Below, one piece after another: positions 58,800 through 64,000 of a stretch of 64,000 nucleotides of DNA. A model generated the notes under the pieces. The model ran no database searches. It worked only from the letters and a program-made list of their open reading frames with translations, and was not told where the DNA came from. The position numbers and the translations under genes were made by a program. The stretch spans positions 15,187,254-15,251,253 of the forward strand of contig JAQFVV010006197.1 in NCBI GenBank assembly GCA_028023455.1, read 5' to 3'. The stretch's first letter is position 1; every line of letters starts with the position of its first letter. This stretch comes from Epiperipatus broadwayi (lineage: Eukaryota; Onychophora; Udeonychophora; Euonychophora; Peripatidae).

Positions 58800-59975
58800 A
58801 ACAAAATGAAATGTATAGCCAGCAGCAGTTTGTTTTCAACAGATGGTATTTTTTTTTGTTTTCTAACTTGTTATTAAATAGATGCATGTTGTGATTTAAC
58901 GCAAATTGTTGTCATTGTTAAATTATGATGTCAAACAACTTGTTTCCATTAATTATATAAAATAAAATAAATCACTAAATAAAATGAGTGAATCCCATGT
59001 GGTTAAGATTTTATTTTCATCGTTAATGTTATCAAATTTATTCTTATAATAAATCACGGACAGATAATTAAAAAACTGGCCTGTCCATTTATGTGTGTTT
59101 TGTCTATAAACAATGCCATGAAGCGGCCTGTAATTTATGACCATAAAAAATGGAAATTAATGAAGTTCACTATATTGTTGTTGTTTTTTCCATATAAATC
59201 ATCACATTTGAGAACAGTACAAGACCATGTGCTGAAAAAGTCTTTTTATCGATAATTATTAATATATGTAAACAAAGAGTAAATCATCCATCTCCAGGCT
59301 ATTACTTGAAAGCTTACCTTTTGTCAATATTGAAGATAATTCAGACTGAAATTAATTTTTCGGTCAGATAGAATATGGCACTTAAGAATTACTAAATTCA
59401 TAATCAATTATATAAGGCTTGAGACAGCATCTCTCTTTTAACATCTTGATTATAATAATTAAATAAGATTTAATATGTAAACTTTAAATTAAACATAATT
59501 CGATATGTATGTAAATAAAGGGAGTAAATCATTACAATGTTGACAAAGATATGTTTATAAACATCAGAACTCCCAAGAATAGGCGGATTCATTCTATGCT
59601 TGATTCTTTGTTCAATATTTAAAGTGCTTTAGAAGTCATAGCCAGGGGAGAGTGATTTATATGATGAAAAAACAGATATTTTTATACCCTGTAAAAAAAT
59701 TAAATTAAATATTAAAATAAATTAACTGCAAGTTAACTTGCTTCTTTTAAATCAATTTAACAGAAAAAAAAGACAAATATTTCATTTCTTCATCACATTT
59801 CAACTAAAAATTTATAATTTAAGAACTACATATATATAACTAATGAATAACTTTATCTAAGCAAATATACATATATTATATATTCACTTTTTGAGGTCAC
59901 AGCAAAAATAATGCTTTTAATATAAATCTAAGTTATAAACAATTTTTTGATAATTCGTATAACTTACATATGTAT
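58800..59975. other. AT-rich sequence
   Basis: No gene. A phrase at 59089-59131 (CATTTATGTGTGTTTTG..AAACAATGCCATGAAGCGGCC) is related to the right end of the 52.6-kb transposon (54265-54303), pointing to a fragment of a related element. Confidence 0.4.
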
Positions 59976-59978
59976 TGT

Positions 59979-60225
59979 AATGGGATAGGGATAATCAGGT
60001 GATGTCAGGTAATGGAGTGAACCTGGGATGATGGCAAATCACTATCACTCCCAAGTTCATTCCATGACCCCAGACACCACCTGGTTACCCCATAGTTACA
60101 AATGGTGCCCCACATTGGGCACCTTTTGTAATGGGATGGGGATAGGTGAACCTGGTGGCAATCTGGGGTATAAGGAAGGAGTGAACCTGGGATGATGGCA
60201 AATCATCACTCCCAAGTTCAAGACA
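59979..60225. repeat. Complex foldback plus direct repeat
   Basis: 59979-60029 and 60050-60094 are imperfect inverted copies (ATGGGATAGGGATAATCAGG.. against ..CACCTGGTTACCCCAT). A perfect small hairpin GGTGCCC/GGGCACC follows at 60105-60125. Then 60130-60222 repeats the first arm directly, again ending GAACCTGGGATGATGGCAAA and TCACTCCCAAGTTCA. Probably a foldback element. Confidence 0.7.
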
Positions 60226-60229
60226 TTTC

Positions 60230-61985
60230 AAATAATGTTAAAGTAATGTTTAACATCCAAAATACATAAGAAAAGTTATATATTAAAAGATGTTATAAGA
60301 TCATGAAACCTCGCTGAGATCAGCACAGTTAACAGTTAGATCAAAAGAAATCAGTGAACTTCTTAGAGCAACTAAAAGTATAATTATTCATCCATCAACC
60401 AGCATTATCAAAAGTAAAAATAATAAGTAATACTCATAATAACCATTCATCATTATGAATAATCAATAATACATCAATACAATAAATCAGAATAAAATCA
60501 AGTCCATCTTGTAGTTGGATTTGAATAATACATAATATAAATCAACAGTCAATCTTGTGACTGGCTTGGAAATGGGTCTTCTGTAGACCAGGTCAACTAT
60601 TTAGCTTTTGCCAGCTTGGACAATTATTTAAACATTATTTGGATGCAGTCACTTAAGTTGCTAATCCATCAGAATACATAATCTAGAAAAAAATCTGAAT
60701 AATGCTGGGACATTAAACATGCTGATCACCATCAATGCTCTGACCACTTAGTGCCATTAATGCATTGACCAACTATAAACTTTATTTCTACGACTAAACT
60801 AAAATAAAATGTAGTACATGGGTTTTATAAATTATAATCTTAGCACCATTCCAGGATATATCAAACAATCATTATCAATCATCTGAATGCCCATAAGCAC
60901 TAAAATACATCCCCATTTATATATCAGCTGTATACATGAGTCTAGCTCAGAACACAAGCTCATTACTGTTATGTGACAAGAAATGATAATTTAATACAAT
61001 TTTAACAATTGAATTCAAGTTTATTAATAACAATATAAAAAAATGATATTAAGGTCTGTAGAATATGGCTATACATAGTAAAGCATTCTAATATTGTGCC
61101 AGGCACGTTTGATGTGGTCAAGCACAAGATAATGTTAAACAAATTAATGGCCAAAAATATGTAAAAAGCCATTAAATGGGGGGGGGTATACGATTTATAT
61201 AATCAAACTTGTTATTATAAATTAAGAGAGAGAACTGTGGCTATAACATAAACTCACACATATATGATTAAAGCCAATATTTAAAGGCTTAGAAATATAT
61301 ATTTGTAATTTTGATTTTTGTTTTTTTATTTTTTTTAAAAAGAAAAAGAAACGCCAAAATGTATTTATAATTTTGAAAATTTTTGTTTGTTAAAAAAACA
61401 GCATTTATTTAACAAATTGTGATTCTGTATTTATTTTTTTTTTGAGTGTTTACAACCAATGTAAAAAGAAAAATTTGAAATATTATTATTTAAAAGTAAG
61501 TTAAAAATAATTTCAAGATCGGGGTTTTAATGGTTGTTTTTCTCTTCAGTTGCATTTGAGCAAGAGAGGGGGGTACCCCATTGTCTCAAATTTAAAAAAA
61601 GCCTAAAGGCATTCTGATTTCCTGTCCATTCTAAAATAATTTCAACTGGATAAAGAGAACTTGATTAAACTTGCGATAATGCGGGGAGAAAGAAATGTCC
61701 AATTTAAGTTAAATTTTTTTAAAAAAAAAACTTCAATTGTGATAATGTAATTACTAAAAAAAAATGAAAAAGATGTTATCATTCATTAAAATTTTCATTA
61801 GTGATACTGTGATCTGAATGGATATAAAAAAAACTAATTGGAAATCAAATTCAACTAATTGGAAATCAAATTCTTAAAGCACTTAGGCGATTGCATTGGA
61901 ATGTTTCATGAATCATCTAAACCAATTAGAAAAACAAAAAAAAAGATTTAATTAATTGATTTTTCTTTCTTGGAGGGGATACATG
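60230..61985. other. AT-rich sequence
   Basis: No gene. Short tandem duplications (for example GGAAATCAAATTCxxx near 61837-61872) and a poly-G run at 61178-61186. Confidence 0.4.
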
Positions 61986-61989
61986 AATT

Positions 61990-62750
61990 GAATGGGCAGT
62001 GAAGAGATATAGTTCTGTTCTGAAGTTGCGAGAAGGCAGTTCATTTTTGTTTTTCAAAGGCAAATATTATTAGGAGCCTAAGTCTAAGTTTATTGTTAAG
62101 CTAATGCTGTTAATGGAACCACGCAAAGTCTTGCAACCTTTTGAGCAAGCATGCTGATTCTGATTCACCCTAATCTGTGGCATTTACTCCAATTAAAAAT
62201 TCATTCGGTCATTCTGAACCAACGGACATTAATTCATGCAGTCATTCAAATAACCATTCAAGCAGTTAACCAGTGAGTAGTCACCTATTTGAACATCGGA
62301 CAATTAAGTGGTGTAGAGTAACGTCAGTTATCTAGCCAACTATTGGAAAGCTAAATGATGGGCAGATGATTATTCCACCATATACTCAGTTAATGCCGAT
62401 GGAAGTTTAATTGCAACCCGTCATTGAAGCCAGTGATTAACCTACAATTCGTAAAACAAGAAAAGATTGTTTATAGTGCATAATATCCATTGTCCAGCCT
62501 AAAAATGCCAATCAAGCACTTTCCTGTATATAGAATGATTATGGGGTAAAGCCTATTTCAGCGTGTCCGTTCAGCTCCGCTCCTGCCATCCCAAAAGAAT
62601 GTAAACGCCGAGATTCAAACACCAAAGTGATGATGATGAATTCTATGAACTTGTGCCACAGTCAAGTACAGCCCTTGTCGTAGATGAACAGATATATAGC
62701 CCACTCAAATCCCATAGAGGGGTAAAGCTTATAGACTTTATCGGGTACAC
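61990..62750 (+). pseudogene. Possible retropseudogene or coding remnant
   Basis: The block is less AT-rich than its surroundings and its frames read protein-like but are broken: LNDGQMIIPPYTQLMPMEV (62349-62405), then PAIPKECKRRDSNTK, and in another frame DDDEFYELVPQSSTALVVDEQ followed by YSPLKSHRGVKLIDFIGY (62629-62750). No family was recognised. It could be a processed pseudogene or transposon ORF. Confidence 0.35.
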
Positions 62751-62849
62751 TATTTTTTTTTGTATTTATTTTTAAATTTAATACACATTTCGTAAATATA
62801 TGTCTTATGTACATACGTACACAAACACAGCCTTCATGTAACATTAATT

Positions 62850-63380
62850 TTTCCTTGTTTGCTTAATGCACGTGTGTTTATAATCCACAGATCACTATCT
62901 CTCATGTATTAGTTACTTAATCCATTTTTTTTTATTAAGAAAGAAATTTTCCTTTATTTAGTGTAATGAGTGCTTTGTCAAGTATTTCTTTATGATTATA
63001 ATTTTGTTTTATTAAAATGATTTAGGTAGTGTGTAATATTCGTTTTGTATATTTAATCAATCTTTGGATGTTAATTTTTATTATCATATTATAAATGGTA
63101 TGGGATAATGGGCTAATAAAAGATTTACATTATAATTCTAAAGTGACTACTGCCATATATTTTTATTCTCTTTGTCATTTATTTTCTCTAATTATATTAT
63201 TAACTAATTGTGTAAGTTTTCTGATCCCCATTCTTTTAACTGAGAATAGAGTACGCTGAGCTAGCAAATGGGACATCATCTTACCGGGTCGTAAATCTTT
63301 ATTTATCACGAGGATACTGGTTTATTATTTTATAATTATTTATATTCATATATGCCCAATGATATTTGAACTTGCATATC
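62850..63380. other. AT-rich sequence
   Basis: No gene or repeat recognised. Confidence 0.35.
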
Positions 63381-63387
63381 CTTTCAG

Positions 63388-63453
63388 GAGGAGAATTAAT
63401 TTTTCTTCTGGGAGTGGTGCGAGGGGTTGGTTTAGAGTCATCCCCAAAGATAT
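63388..63453 (+). CDS. Candidate internal exon, unrecognised
   Basis: A CTTTCAG acceptor and a GTAAG donor bound 66 nt of non-AT-rich sequence. One frame reads RRINFSSGSGARGWFRVIPK, another GELIFLLGVVRGVGLESSPK; both are open. No family was recognised and no partner exon was found, so this is only a candidate on the strand opposite to the FERM gene. Confidence 0.3.
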
Positions 63454-63799
63454 GTAAGAATCAATCTTTTTATAAGTACCTTTTGTGTCCGTAATAATAT
63501 TATGCTAAAGTATTTAAAAACCTCCTTATTCCGGCATGTCGCCATATTTCCTTTCATGTTCAATTTGTGCGCATGCTTATATTAACGAAGTAAGCGGTTG
63601 ACCGATACAATATATAGTAAAAAAAAAAATTAATTTACAAAATTCAAGTTACTATTATGGTTTACATATATGTTCCAATAGGTTTATTTAAAACCAGTCA
63701 GCACACAGGCATGTGGCTTGATATAAAATGAACCGATTTGAATTAACATTTAATAGTAATGTTTTACATGTCTATCTGACACACATTGGTATTTGTAAT

Positions 63800-63930
63800 A
63801 CAATTGACATATATATATAATTAAAATTACCCCAAATCCAAAATTCAACTAGACCAGCATAAAAATAATATTAAAACACAACCAAAGGTTTCACTGCTAC
63901 AAGCAGACTTCTCAAGTGTAAAGAACTACA
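63800..63930 (-). repeat. Penelope-type terminal repeat with hammerhead-like hairpin
   Basis: On the minus strand CACTTGAGAAGTCTGC..GCAGTGAAACC (63887-63921) matches the pLTR motif of element E (CACTTGAGAAGGTCTA..TAGATGAAACC), and the stem has changed on both sides (CUGC/GCAG versus UCUA/UAGA). The adjoining GTTTTAATATTATTTTTATGC.. also resembles the element E LTR. It is the edge of another element that extends beyond or is truncated near the window end. Confidence 0.6.
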
Positions 63931-64000
63931 AAAGCTATACAATATATATAATATTAACCATTATCCACAAATCCATTCACTTCCCATCCACCCTTAATAT

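Noticed and set aside
1-64000. CRISPR arrays, operons, rRNA genes, prophage
   Set aside because: No regularly spaced identical short repeats, no ribosomal RNA signatures and no prokaryotic gene organisation; the window is eukaryotic.

Overview
This window is non-coding, repeat-dominated DNA from an AT-rich eukaryotic (metazoan) genome. Evidence for this: very AT-rich sequence with long A/T runs, spliceosomal introns with GT-AG borders, and a dense mixture of animal transposons (Penelope-like elements, LINEs, mariner, Merlin, TA-target DNA elements). An invertebrate, perhaps a lophotrochozoan or cnidarian, fits best, but the species cannot be named from the sequence. There are no prokaryotic operons; nearly all short open frames are chance frames or relics.

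Host gene: three short exons on the minus strand (55813-55855, 50673-50751, 33031-33128) splice in frame into one continuous FERM-domain segment resembling PTPN3/PTPN4 (Ptpmeg) or band 4.1 relatives. They are separated by introns of about 5.1 and 17.5 kb. Most of the window from 33 to 56 kb is therefore intron, and the rest is probably intron or flank of the same gene.

The most notable content is a set of small repeats carrying hammerhead self-cleaving ribozymes (HHRs). Family 1 (unit about 460-490 bp; 566-1370, 3171-3525, 8636-10790, 49225-50170) places a type I-like HHR with a very short stem III just upstream of a tRNA-like A-box/B-box. Family 2 (unit about 355-380 bp; 12551-13750, 49363-50065, and a fragment at 24305-24500) has an unrelated sequence but a second HHR of the same architecture. 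Both occur as tandem arrays, and in almost every locus the array is a head-to-head inverted repeat. At 49-50 kb a family 2 array is inserted inside a family 1 copy with an 11-bp target-site duplication. These look like metazoan retrozymes or HHR-bearing SINEs.

Other mobile DNA: at least five Penelope-like elements (23.8-25.7, 29.5-31.1, 35.3-36.8, 39.2-40.1 and 44.15-47.3 kb). The one at 44.15-47.3 kb is nearly complete, with 170-bp direct terminal repeats, a reverse transcriptase and a GIY-YIG endonuclease, broken by one stop and one frameshift. Another Penelope-type terminus lies at 63.8-63.9 kb. LINE reverse-transcriptase relics lie at 6.3, 27.9-28.8, 31.3 and 38.5 kb. DNA transposons include a mariner relic (26.46-27.29 kb), a Merlin/IS1595-like transposase relic (58.2-58.8 kb), two copies of a 0.9-kb TA-flanked element (22.9 and 40.9 kb), and a 1.7-kb TIR element (52.6-54.3 kb). 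The remainder is AT-rich DNA in which I see no gene.
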